Of a DNA stretch of 39,763 nucleotides, positions 6,548-14,397 are shown one piece after another (position 1 is the first letter of the stretch; each line of letters starts with the position of its first letter). The stretch lies in NCBI GenBank assembly GCA_046598395.1, contig JBKJIQ010000038.1:1-39763 (forward strand). The letters are read 5' to 3'. Source of the DNA: JAENVU01 sp046598395 (lineage in GTDB: Bacteria; Actinomycetota; Acidimicrobiia; IMCC26256; JAENVU01). The position numbers and the translations under genes were made by a program. Below the pieces are notes generated by a model that saw nothing but the letters and a program-made list of their open reading frames with translations, had not been told where the DNA came from and made no database searches.

Positions 6548-7435
6548 TCAGCTCCGGCCCATCACCGGTTTGGTGTCGACGAGTTCCTTGCGGGCCTTGG
6601 CGATGTCGGTTTGATACTTGAGCAACACGTGGAGCGTTTCGCCCAACACCTGCTGATCCACTGACTTGTGGCCGAGGAAGAGGAGCGTGCGCGCCCAATC
6701 GATCGTCTCCGAGATCGAGGGTGCCTTCTTGATGTCAAGACCGCGAATCGAACGAACGACCTGGGCGATCTGCTCCGCCAGTTCGTCTTCGATCTCCGGC
6801 ACCCGAACGCGCACGATCTCCTTCTCGCGTTCGAGTTCCGGATAGTCGATGTGCAAATACAAACAACGACGCTTCAACGCCTCGGACAGCTCACGCGTGT
6901 TGTTCGAGGTGAGAATCACAATCGGCCGTTGCCGCCCCACGATGGTTCCGAGCTCGGGAATCGAAACTTGGAAGTCCGAGAGCACTTCCAAGAGCAACGC
7001 CTCAGTCTCGATCTCCACGCGGTCGACCTCATCGATCAGCAACACAATCGGCTCTTCGGCGCGAATCGCCTCGAGCAGCGGACGGGTGAGCAGGAACTCG
7101 TCCGAGAAGATGTCGGACTCGACGGTGTCCCAGTCGGTTTCGTGCTCACGATCGGCTTGAATCCGAAGGAGCTGCTTCTTGTAGTTCCATTCGTAGAGCG
7201 CCTTGGACTCGTCCAAGCCTTCGTAACACTGCAGCCGGATCAATCGAGAGCCGGTAATGGCCGCGACCGCCTTCGCGAGCTCGGTCTTGCCCACTCCTGC
7301 GGGACCCTCGACGAGGACCGGCTTCTCCAGTCGATCAGCCAGGTACACCACACCCGCAATACCGGTGTCGGCCAGATAGTCGACACCGCGCAGGCGATCG
7401 ACCACCTCGTCGACCGATGAAAATCGTTCCGCCAC
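6548..7435 (-). CDS. MoxR-family AAA+ ATPase (CoxD-like)
   Basis: This 295-residue AAA+ ATPase of the MoxR group has Walker A GPAGVGKT at 44-51, Walker B IVLLIDEVDR, a sensor-1 stretch (VILTSNNTRELSEALKRRC) and a C-terminal lid. The stretch QCYEGLDESKALYEWNYKKQ after Walker A is characteristic of CoxD-like MoxR proteins. It would use ATP to remodel a protein together with the adjacent VWA protein. The GTG start overlaps the proA stop by one base (TAGTG), and the VWA start follows its own stop by 3 nt, so it may be read through from proA. The two genes interrupt the usual proA-nadD neighbourhood. Confidence 0.9.
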   Translation of the reverse strand: MAERFSSVDEVVDRLRGVDYLADTGIAGVVYLADRLEKPVLVEGPAGVGKTELAKAVAAITGSRLIRLQCYEGLDESKALYEWNYKKQLLRIQADREHETDWDTVESDIFSDEFLLTRPLLEAIRAEEPIVLLIDEVDRVEIETEALLLEVLSDFQVSIPELGTIVGRQRPIVILTSNNTRELSEALKRRCLYLHIDYPELEREKEIVRVRVPEIEDELAEQIAQVVRSIRGLDIKKAPSISETIDWARTLLFLGHKSVDQQVLGETLHVLLKYQTDIAKARKELVDTKPVMGRS

Positions 7436-8691
7436 TAGCCCCTCACCTGTCCCTCTCCCCAGACCACGTATTTCGCGGTCGTCAACTGCCGGAGCCCCAT
7501 TGGCCCCCTGGCATGAAGCTTCTGTGTCGAGATACCGATCTCGGCACCGAACCCAAACTCCTCGCCGTCGGTAAAGCGCGTGGAGGCATTCACCACGACC
7601 GCAGCCGCGTCGACCTCGTGGGTGAAGCGACGCGCCGCACCCAGATCAGTCGTCAAAATCGCTTCGGTATGACCACTGCTGAAGCGGTTGACATGCGCGA
7701 TGGCGGCGTCGAGGGACGCCACCGTACCGACGCTCATCTTCAGCCCCAGGAACTCGGTGCCGAAATCATCCTCGGTCGCGATGCCCATGCCGGCAACGCG
7801 TGCCCGCGCTCCCTCGTCGCCCACCAGCGCAACGCCCTCAGCCTCGAGTGCCGCGCACACTTTTGGCAAGAAAGCGTCGGCGATGGCTTCGTGGACGAGC
7901 AAGGTCTCGGCCGCGTTACAGACGCCGGGCCGCTGGGTCTTGGCGTTCAGAACGATGTCGATGGCTCGATCCAAGTCGGCCGACTCATCCACGTAGATCT
8001 GACAGTTCCCGTCACCGTCGATGATGACCGGAACCGTGGCGTTGGCGCGGATGCTGGCAATCAACGCTGCTCCACCGCGCGGGATCAAGCAGTCGACAAA
8101 GTCGGTGAGCTGCATGACTTCGATCGCGACCTCATACGACGGATCCTCCACCAGGATGAGCGCATCCTCGGGGAGTCCGGATTCCGCAAAGCCCGAACGA
8201 AGGGCGGCGGCAATCGCGATATTGGAACGCAAAGCGGTGCCACTCCCGCGCAGCAGTGCCGCATTCCCGGACTTGAGGCACAGTCCAGCCGCGTCGGAGG
8301 TCACGTTGGGTCGGTTCTCGTAGATGATCGCGACCACTCCGAGCGGGACGCGCACTTGTTGGATCTCGAGACCGTTGGGCCGCACCCAACCGTCGATGAT
8401 CTCTCCAACAGGATCGGGCAAGCCGGCGACGTTGCGCAGGCCGGCAGCCATCGCGTCGATACGGGCGTTCGTGAGGCGCAGCCGGTCCAATGGGCCGGGT
8501 TCCATGCCTCCGGCCTCTGCTGCCTCGAGGTCGATCACATTCGCAGCCAGGATCTCGTCGGCTCGCTCTGCAAGGACGCCCGCCGCCGCACACAGTGCCT
8601 CGTTCTTGGCCTCGGTCCCCGTAGTCGCCAAGACCCGCGATGCCGCTTTCGCCCGTCGCCCGAGCTCAACCACCGCGTCGGAAAGGGCCAC
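7435..8691 (-). CDS. proA: Gamma-glutamyl phosphate reductase ProA
   Basis: ProA reduces gamma-glutamyl phosphate with NADPH to glutamate semialdehyde, the second step of proline synthesis. From the GTG at 8691 it has 418 residues, the usual family length. Visible landmarks are the cofactor-side GVVAIIYENRPNVTSD, KSGNAALLRG, the catalytic Cys in TQRPGVCNAAET, and the end motif AEIGISTQKLHARGP. In-frame ATG or GTG codons further upstream would add residues with no family counterpart. TATGCT lies 6 nt before the chosen GTG with TTGACC behind it, supporting a leaderless start. It is separated from proB by 319 nt of hairpin-rich DNA, unusual for a pair that is often contiguous. Confidence 0.93.
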   Translation of the reverse strand: MALSDAVVELGRRAKAASRVLATTGTEAKNEALCAAAGVLAERADEILAANVIDLEAAEAGGMEPGPLDRLRLTNARIDAMAAGLRNVAGLPDPVGEIIDGWVRPNGLEIQQVRVPLGVVAIIYENRPNVTSDAAGLCLKSGNAALLRGSGTALRSNIAIAAALRSGFAESGLPEDALILVEDPSYEVAIEVMQLTDFVDCLIPRGGAALIASIRANATVPVIIDGDGNCQIYVDESADLDRAIDIVLNAKTQRPGVCNAAETLLVHEAIADAFLPKVCAALEAEGVALVGDEGARARVAGMGIATEDDFGTEFLGLKMSVGTVASLDAAIAHVNRFSSGHTEAILTTDLGAARRFTHEVDAAAVVVNASTRFTDGEEFGFGAEIGISTQKLHARGPMGLRQLTTAKYVVWGEGQVRG

Positions 8692-8697
8692 CAACCG

Positions 8698-8724
8698 AGC
8701 ATAACTGCCCGACCCACCGGTCAA
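8698..8724 (-). promoter_or_regulatory. Candidate promoter for proA
   Basis: On the minus strand, TTGACC (8724-8719) is followed after 15 nt by TATGCT (8703-8698). TATGCT ends 6 nt before the proA GTG. The -35 matches consensus at five of six bases, but the spacer is shorter than the usual 17. If used, proA has its own promoter and a leaderless mRNA, independent of proB. Confidence 0.45.
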
Positions 8725-8827
8725 GTTTGGAGTAACGCGGAAGCCACCCCACGCTTGTCGCATTGTGCGCACATACCGCCACCTCACCGACAAACGCCGG
8801 AAGACAAGGCGAGTGGAAGCCAAGAGA

Positions 8828-8855
8828 GGGGCCGCCGGATTTCTCCGACGGCCCC
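8828..8855 (-). terminator. Strong 12-bp hairpin with GAAA loop between proB and proA
   Basis: On the minus strand, GGGGCCGTCGGA pairs with TCCGGCGGCCCC over 12 positions (one U-G wobble), closing a GAAA loop. Only a weak pyrimidine-rich stretch (TCTCTTGG) follows, so it is not a classic U-tail terminator. Read as plus-strand RNA, one pair becomes a C-A mismatch, so the minus strand is favoured. Confidence 0.5.
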
Positions 8856-8873
8856 GGTCTCCTCGTCTGCCGT

Positions 8874-8901
8874 GGGCCCGTGTACCGAAGCATTCGGGCC
8901 C
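8874..8901 (-). other. Stem-loop in the proB-proA spacer
   Basis: GGGCCCG at 8874-8880 pairs with CGGGCCC at 8895-8901 around a 14-nt loop. It lies between the two other hairpins and adds to the case that the spacer RNA is folded. Function unknown. Confidence 0.4.
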
Positions 8902-8990
8902 TCCCCCCGTACCGGCAGGCGAGCAACATGATCAGTGTGACCGGTGCCACATGCCCAATGCAAGGTTTGCCCCGAATTCCTTCGCGTGCC

Positions 8991-9008
8991 CGCTCGGAGT
9001 CCCGAGCG
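8991..9008 (-). terminator. Hairpin just after proB
   Basis: On the minus strand, CGCTCGG and CCGAGCG form a perfect 7-bp stem with a 4-nt loop, starting 2 nt after the proB stop codon. No U-tract follows. The position favours a terminator or 3'-end stabiliser for the obg-proB transcript. Confidence 0.45.
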
Positions 9009-9010
9009 CC

Positions 9011-10105
9011 TCAGCCCGCCGGCAGCACCACAAGGTCATCCCGGTGAATCACTTCGGCCGCAACCCCCACCGGCAACTCGCCCGATCGCTTCCCTGCAAT
9101 CGAACGCAACGTGGCCGCGTCCGACCGCACGAGGCCTTTGGCGAAGACCAAGCCGTCCTCGTCCACTACCTCGACGGCACTCTCCGCACCGAAGTTACCG
9201 ACCACGGCACGAACACCCGCTGCAAGCAACGATCGGCCCTGAGTCATGAGCGCGGTGCGAGCCCCAGCATCCACGACCACTCGCCCGGAGGCACCAATCG
9301 CGAACGCGATCCATAGCTTGCGACCGGCGAGCCGTTCAGCGTGTGGTTGGATGACCGTACCGACCGACCGCCCGGCGATGGCGTCGCCCATCACCCCCGG
9401 GGCGTCAGCCGCAGCGATCACCGCGCGCACACCTGACCACGAGGCGATCCGTGCGGCCGAAAGCTTGGTGGCCATTCCCCCGCTCCCGCGAGCGGAGCCG
9501 GCGCCGCCCACCATGGCGTCGAACGCTTCGTCGACCGCCGTGATCTCCTCGATCAGCGACGCGTCCGCATCGATACGCGGATCGGCGGTGAAGAGACCTT
9601 CCGTGTCCGTGAGCATGACGAGCACGTCGGCGTCGATCAGGTTCGCGACCAACGCCGCGATCCGATCGTTGTCGCCAAACCGCACCTCGTCGTCGGCGAC
9701 GGTGTCATTTTCGTTGACGATCGGGACCACGCCCAGGTCGAGCAACTTCGCCAGCGTCTCGCGGGCGTGGAGATACTGAGCGCGATGGAGGAAGTCGTAC
9801 GGGGTCAGCAGCACCTGTCCGGCGACCACGTTGTGTTCGGCAAACCGGGCGTTGATCCGCTCCATGAGTCGAGGTTGCCCGACCGCGGCGATGGCCTGCA
9901 GCGTGCCAATGTCGATGGGCCGACGGCTCAACCCGAGCGCCGGCATTCCCGCTGCAATCGCGCCGGAACACACCACCGTGATCGTGTGACCGTCGAGCCG
10001 AGCGGCCACAACCTCTTCGCAGAGTTTGCCGAGGGCAATCTCGTCGAGCTCACCCACCGCGTTCGTGATCGACGAAGTGCCGATCTTGACCACCGCGCGC
10101 ATCAC
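9011..10105 (-). CDS. proB: Glutamate 5-kinase ProB with C-terminal PUA domain
   Basis: ProB phosphorylates glutamate with ATP, the first and regulated step of proline synthesis. The kinase part opens with VVKIGTSSIT and contains VCSGAIAAG, VPIVNENDTV and FGDNDRIAALVA; GSARGSGGMATKLSAA is the substrate and nucleotide loop. Residues from about 270 form a PUA domain (GRVVVDAGARTALM, LLAAGVRAVVG). The length, about 364, is normal for the PUA-bearing form. The start overlaps the obg stop: GTG at 10105 directly followed by ATG at 10102, either of which could serve. Co-translation with obg is typical of Actinobacteria. Confidence 0.95.
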   Translation of the reverse strand: MMRAVVKIGTSSITNAVGELDEIALGKLCEEVVAARLDGHTITVVCSGAIAAGMPALGLSRRPIDIGTLQAIAAVGQPRLMERINARFAEHNVVAGQVLLTPYDFLHRAQYLHARETLAKLLDLGVVPIVNENDTVADDEVRFGDNDRIAALVANLIDADVLVMLTDTEGLFTADPRIDADASLIEEITAVDEAFDAMVGGAGSARGSGGMATKLSAARIASWSGVRAVIAAADAPGVMGDAIAGRSVGTVIQPHAERLAGRKLWIAFAIGASGRVVVDAGARTALMTQGRSLLAAGVRAVVGNFGAESAVEVVDEDGLVFAKGLVRSDAATLRSIAGKRSGELPVGVAAEVIHRDDLVVLPAG

Positions 10106-11337
10106 ATACCTTCGATGTATTCGAGTTCGACAGTTCCGATCCGTACGAGGTCGCCTTCGCTGGCGCCAGCCCGGGCCAGTGCGCGCTCCACCCCCATAGT
10201 GCGGAACCGATGGTGGATGTACTCGAGCGCCTCGACGTTCGTGAGGTCGGCCATCGCGACCACCCGCTCCGCGGAACGACCGCTGATACGGAACGCGCCG
10301 TCGGAATCGCGGCTGACTTCGAATCCCTCTTCGATCGGCCGGTGCACGACGTAGGTCTCGGCCACTGGTTCGGTTCCGCGTGCACCATCGATCAAGGTAC
10401 CGAGCTGACCGAGCAGCTCGTCGAGGCCTTGATGGGTCACCGCGGAGATGGTGAGACCATCGAAGTCGAACTGCGCCACGTCGGACTTCGTCCCGATGAT
10501 GATCCGTGGGCGCTCCAACAACTCTGGCCGATAACGGCGAAGTTCATCGAGCAGGATCCGTTCCTGGTCCTCGGGACTGCGTTCATCCATCGGTGCCAGA
10601 TCGATCAGCACCACCAGCACCCGAGTGCGCTCCACGTGGCGAAGAAACCGGTGCCCCAGCCCGCGCCCTTCGGCGGCCCCTTCGATCAACCCAGGAATAT
10701 CCGCAACCACAAACTCGTGATCTTGGAATCGGACGACGCCGAGGTTCGGTACGAGTGTGGTGAACGGGTAGTTGGCGATCTTCGGCTTCGCGGCGCTGAC
10801 CGACGCAATCAGGGTGGACTTGCCCGAGTTGGGAAAGCCGACGAGCGCGGCATCGGCCATCAAACGGAGTTCGAGGGCGGCCCATCGTTCCTCGCCGTAC
10901 TCGCCCTGTTCGGCGAAGCTCGGTGCGCGCCGAGCGTTGGAGAGGAACCGGGCATTGCCCCGACCACCCCGACCGCCGTGCGCGGCCAACCAACGATCAC
11001 CATGGGAAATGAGATCCGCGATGAGATCGCCGGTCTTGTGATCGCGGATCGTGGTCCCCTCGGGGACGTACACGGTGAGATCCGATCCCGACGCGCCATG
11101 GCGTTGATTCCCGGAACCGTGCGTACCCGATGCGGCGCGCCGGTGCGGATGGTCACGAAACGCCAAGAGTGACGCAACGTTGCGATCGGCTTGCAGCCAG
11201 ACGTCGCCACCCGTTCCACCATCGCCGCCGTCAGGTCCACCCTTGGGGACGTGAGACTCGCGCCGGAATGAAATACAGCCGGCGCCGCCATCGCCGCCGC
11301 GCACATTCAACTGCGCTTCGTCGACAAAGTTCGACAT
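10102..11337 (-). CDS. obg: GTPase Obg (CgtA)
   Basis: Obg is an essential GTPase acting in large-subunit ribosome assembly and stress signalling. The 411-residue protein has the glycine-rich Obg fold at the start (VRGGDGGAGCISFRRE, GGPDGGDGGTGG), a G domain with GFPNSGKST (G1), DIPGLIEGA (G3) and GTKSD (G4), and a C-terminal OCT domain (about 335-411) found in Gram-positive Obg. It lies downstream of rplU-rpmA and upstream of proB, the common order. The stop overlaps proB. Confidence 0.97.
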   Translation of the reverse strand: MSNFVDEAQLNVRGGDGGAGCISFRRESHVPKGGPDGGDGGTGGDVWLQADRNVASLLAFRDHPHRRAASGTHGSGNQRHGASGSDLTVYVPEGTTIRDHKTGDLIADLISHGDRWLAAHGGRGGRGNARFLSNARRAPSFAEQGEYGEERWAALELRLMADAALVGFPNSGKSTLIASVSAAKPKIANYPFTTLVPNLGVVRFQDHEFVVADIPGLIEGAAEGRGLGHRFLRHVERTRVLVVLIDLAPMDERSPEDQERILLDELRRYRPELLERPRIIIGTKSDVAQFDFDGLTISAVTHQGLDELLGQLGTLIDGARGTEPVAETYVVHRPIEEGFEVSRDSDGAFRISGRSAERVVAMADLTNVEALEYIHHRFRTMGVERALARAGASEGDLVRIGTVELEYIEGM

Positions 11338-11393
11338 TGCGGGGACCTCGTGGTGCGAAAGAGTGGCGAACAGCGAGCTCGCGGTCGACGGTG

Positions 11394-11645
11394 CTAGCCG
11401 ACGAGGACGTCGACGAGCTTGCGCCCGCGACGGTGACCGAACTTCACGATGCCATTGGCCGTCGCGAACAGCGTATCGTCGCCACCGCGGCCGACGTTCT
11501 CGCCGGGGTGGAAGTGCGTGCCGCGCTGGCGCACGATGATCGTGCCCGCGGTGATCACGGTGCCGCTATAGACCTTGACCCCAAGGCGTTGCGCCGAGGA
11601 ATCGCGCCCGTTTCGGGAAGACGCTGCACCCTTCTTCTTCGACAT
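11394..11645 (-). CDS. rpmA: Large-subunit ribosomal protein bL27
   Basis: The 83-residue bL27 sits near the peptidyl-transferase centre. The family signatures KGAASSRNGRDSSAQRLGVK and RQRGTHFHPGENVGRGGDDT are both present. The N-terminus (MSKKKGAASS) starts directly as in most bacteria, without the Firmicute cleavable extension. The ATG follows the rplU stop by 3 nt. Confidence 0.97.
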   Translation of the reverse strand: MSKKKGAASSRNGRDSSAQRLGVKVYSGTVITAGTIIVRQRGTHFHPGENVGRGGDDTLFATANGIVKFGHRRGRKLVDVLVG

Positions 11646-11648
11646 CGC

Positions 11649-11957
11649 TCAGCCCTTCGTGATCGCGGTGATCTCGATTGTGGTGTAGTGCTGCCGGTGA
11701 CCCCACCGGCGCCGGTTGTTCGACTTCGGCTTGTAGGTAAAGCCATCGATCTTCGGTCCCTTGGCCGTGCCCACCACCTTGGCGGTCACGGTGGCACCAC
11801 CAAGCTCGCTGGGCGTGGCCAGAACGGTCGCGCCGTCGACGAGGAGAACGGGCCGCAGCGCGACCTCCCCTTCATCGACTCCGAGCCGCTCGACATCGAG
11901 CTTCTGGCCGGACTCCACTTTGTACTGTTTGCCGCCGGTGGCGATCACTGCATACAT
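11649..11957 (-). CDS. rplU: Large-subunit ribosomal protein bL21
   Basis: The 102-residue bL21 opens with YAVIATGGKQYKVESG and ends with FTYKPKSNNRRRWGHRQHYT, both diagnostic. The ATG at 11957 fits the family start; the reading frame continues upstream but adds no family sequence. It is the first of the rplU-rpmA-obg set, 43 nt after the RNase E/G stop, so it may share the rne transcript. Confidence 0.96.
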   Translation of the reverse strand: MYAVIATGGKQYKVESGQKLDVERLGVDEGEVALRPVLLVDGATVLATPSELGGATVTAKVVGTAKGPKIDGFTYKPKSNNRRRWGHRQHYTTIEITAITKG

Positions 11958-12000
11958 GGCGCGAAAAAACCTCGAAATCCCTCGTGAGAACCCCATGACC

Positions 12001-14385
12001 TTACAGCATCGCTTCATCAACCACGAAACCTCGGCCCCCGCAGACCGAACACGTCTCGGAGAAGGCCTCCACCAGCCCTTCGGAAATCCGTTTTCGGGTC
12101 ATCTCCACGAGTCCCAGCTCCGAGATGTCGAACACTTGGGTCCGAGTCTTGTCTCGGGCGAGCGCATCGCGAAGGCCGCGGCCCACGGCTTCACGGTTCT
12201 TCTTGATCTCCATATCGATGAAGTCGATGACAATGATCCCGCCGATATCGCGTAGCCGCAGTTGGCGGGCGATTTCCTCAGCCGCTTCCAAGTTGTTCTG
12301 GAACACCGTCTCCTCGAGGTTGTCGCGCCCCACGTTCTTGCCCGTGTTGACGTCCACCACGGTGAGGGCCTCGGTGCGTTCGATGATGAGCGAGCCACCC
12401 GACCGCAGCCACACCTTGCGGTCAAGGGCCTTATGCAACTGCTCGTGGATGTGGAATCGCTCGAAGATCGGGAGCGCGGGGTCTTCGTAGCGCTCCACGC
12501 GTTCGGAGAGCTCGGGTGCGATCGCATCGACGTAGGCCTTGACCTCCTCGAAGAGCGCATCATCATCGATCACCACGGACCGGTACTCCTTGGTGAACTC
12601 CTCACGGATGACCCGCACCACCAGCGGCGGCTCGCGGTACAACATCGCGCCGGCCTTGGAACGAGCCGCGAGCGCCGAGATTTGCTTCCATTGATCCTGC
12701 AGGCGCGCCAGGTCGCGGGTGAGTTCTTCGGGGGTCGCACCCTCGGCAGCAGTCCGCACGATGAGTCCGGCATCTTCGGGCCGGATGCCTTCGAGCACCT
12801 TGCGCAGGCGCTTGCGTTCGTCGTCGGGAAGGCGCTTCGAGATGCCGTAGGTCTTGGGCTGACCCGGGACCATCACCACGAATCGTCCGGCCAGGCTCAC
12901 GTCTTGGGTGAGACGCGCACCCTTCGCTCCGATGGGGTTCTTCGTGACCTGCACCAAAATCGACTGGCCGTTCTTCAGCACCGACTCAATTTTCGGAGCC
13001 CCCCGATTGCCCTCTTCATCGTTGTCGCTGGCATCGAACTGCACGTCGCGCTGGTAGATCACACCATTCTTCGGAGTGCCGATGTCGATGAATGCAGCTT
13101 CCATGCCGGGCAGAACGTTCTGGACCTTGCCCAGGTAGATATTGCCGTCAATCGACGTGGATCCGTCTTCGGGACGACTCACGTAATGCTCGACCAGCGA
13201 GCGGCCTTCGAGCACACCCATCTGGATCGTGCGGTCTTCGCCGACATGAACGATCATCTGATACCGACCGGTGGGGCGGCCGTGACGGGTCCGGCCGCGT
13301 CGACGTTCGAGGGTTTCGTCGTCGAGGTCGTCGAGGACCGAACTCTCGTCGTCGCCAATCGAACTCGTGACGACCACTCCCGCGTTCGAGCCTCGACCAC
13401 TCGCGCGCCCACTTCCACCGCTGCCCCGATTTCCACCGCTTGCGCCGGTCGTGGCACCACCATTCCCGCGGCCTCCGGTCGTGGCAGTGCCGTCACCGCC
13501 ACCCGTCGTCGAGCGAGACCGACCGCGCCCACCGCGCCGGCGACGACGCTTCGGCGCGCTTGAACCGGTACCCGCCTCTCCGTCACTCGCTTCATTTCGA
13601 TCCGGGCCTTCGTCGCTGCCACTGCTTGTGGGAGCCACCACCGGCGCCGGTCGAGAGTCGCCGATCTTGGGACGCGTGACCGCGGCCGCAGACGGCCTCA
13701 TCAAGCCGGCTTCTTCGGCGGCTTCGGCCGCAACATCCTCGGTTGTCAGTCCGCGGTCTTCCGCGGCCCGATCGTTACGCGAGCCCCTACCGGTTTCTCG
13801 CTCCTGCGACTGCCTTCCATCCCGCTCATCCGACTCCGTCGGGGGCCGCTCGGGCCCCGGCTCGGATGTGGATTTCGTAGCTCGCCGCGTCGCGGGCTGC
13901 AGATCCGACGTGGATTTCGTTGGTCGCCGCGTCGGGGGCCGCTCGGACCCCAGATCAGACGTGGATTTCACCGGCCGCGGCGTTGCAGATCCTCGCGTCA
14001 CATCTGGCGTTTCACCCTCCGGCGATTCGTCCTCATCTCCATCGGCGGATTGGCCAGAGGCTCCGGGACCGCCGGGGCGGCTGCGGTTCCGGCCGCCACG
14101 CGAGCCGCGACGGCGTCGGGGTCCAGTGGTTCCATCGGCACGGGGTTCGCCGGTTCGCGGTTGACCGGAGCGCGGTTCACCAGAACCTGGCTGCTCGTCG
14201 CCAGCCCCGCCGCTCGTCCCGTCATCACTCGCGTCGGGGCTGCCCGGCTGCGACACGTGTCGATCTGCTCGATCGGTGCGCGGCTCGGGGTCGGGTTGGG
14301 AGCTCGGGGTCGAGCTCTCAGAAGTCGGAGCGGAGCTCCCGGGCAGGTCAGGAACCGGTGCGGTTCCAGGAGTCTCGTCGGACAT
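12001..14385 (-). CDS. rne: Ribonuclease E/G with long disordered N-terminal region
   Basis: This 794-residue RNase E/G family endonuclease processes and degrades RNA. Residues 1 to about 365 are low-complexity, rich in Arg, Gly, Ser, Thr and Pro, with internal repeats (SGEPR-type near 69-83; KSTSD-type at 140-175). The catalytic part begins at about 373 (GRYQMIVHVGED) with an S1-like domain. Magnesium-binding acids appear as Asp678 in VVDVNTG and Asp721 in VIDFIDM. The Zn-link (CSVCGG, 779-784) is near the end, and there is no E. coli-style C-terminal scaffold. Disorder before rather than after the catalytic core is the actinobacterial arrangement. The rne-rplU-rpmA order is also typical. 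Confidence 0.95.
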   Translation of the reverse strand: MSDETPGTAPVPDLPGSSAPTSESSTPSSQPDPEPRTDRADRHVSQPGSPDASDDGTSGGAGDEQPGSGEPRSGQPRTGEPRADGTTGPRRRRGSRGGRNRSRPGGPGASGQSADGDEDESPEGETPDVTRGSATPRPVKSTSDLGSERPPTRRPTKSTSDLQPATRRATKSTSEPGPERPPTESDERDGRQSQERETGRGSRNDRAAEDRGLTTEDVAAEAAEEAGLMRPSAAAVTRPKIGDSRPAPVVAPTSSGSDEGPDRNEASDGEAGTGSSAPKRRRRRGGRGRSRSTTGGGDGTATTGGRGNGGATTGASGGNRGSGGSGRASGRGSNAGVVVTSSIGDDESSVLDDLDDETLERRRGRTRHGRPTGRYQMIVHVGEDRTIQMGVLEGRSLVEHYVSRPEDGSTSIDGNIYLGKVQNVLPGMEAAFIDIGTPKNGVIYQRDVQFDASDNDEEGNRGAPKIESVLKNGQSILVQVTKNPIGAKGARLTQDVSLAGRFVVMVPGQPKTYGISKRLPDDERKRLRKVLEGIRPEDAGLIVRTAAEGATPEELTRDLARLQDQWKQISALAARSKAGAMLYREPPLVVRVIREEFTKEYRSVVIDDDALFEEVKAYVDAIAPELSERVERYEDPALPIFERFHIHEQLHKALDRKVWLRSGGSLIIERTEALTVVDVNTGKNVGRDNLEETVFQNNLEAAEEIARQLRLRDIGGIIVIDFIDMEIKKNREAVGRGLRDALARDKTRTQVFDISELGLVEMTRKRISEGLVEAFSETCSVCGGRGFVVDEAML
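13840..13977 (-). repeat. Imperfect tandem repeat coding KSTSD motifs in RNase E/G
   Basis: Within rne, residues 137-182 carry three copies of a unit centred on KSTSD or KSTSE flanked by ERPPT, RRPT or RRAT. The DNA repeats accordingly, with GTGGATTTCGT-like blocks on the plus strand. It encodes part of the disordered region and is likely variable in length between strains. Confidence 0.75.
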
Positions 14386-14397
14386 TGAAGCCTTCTC

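Larger units (their letters stand above)
8692..9010. other. 319-nt proB-proA spacer with three hairpins
   Basis: No convincing protein is seen in this gap; frames on both strands have poor codon usage and no recognisable domain. Three separate stem-loops lie at 8991-9008, 8874-8901 and 8828-8855, and a promoter-like pair lies at the proA end. The simplest reading is that proB transcription ends here and proA restarts. A structured leader or small RNA is also possible. Confidence 0.5.

Noticed and set aside
5021..7435. MoxR/VWA pair as part of a defence or phage-related system
   Set aside because: The sequences fit CoxD/CoxE, the neighbours are core genes, and no nuclease, integrase or other accessory gene is present.
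8730..8760. GGGGTGGCTTCCGCG on the minus strand before proA, like the T-box core GGGTGGNACCGCG
   Set aside because: The core is altered (CTTCC for NACC), there is no specifier loop or Stem I upstream that I can find, and the second antiterminator helix has no partner.
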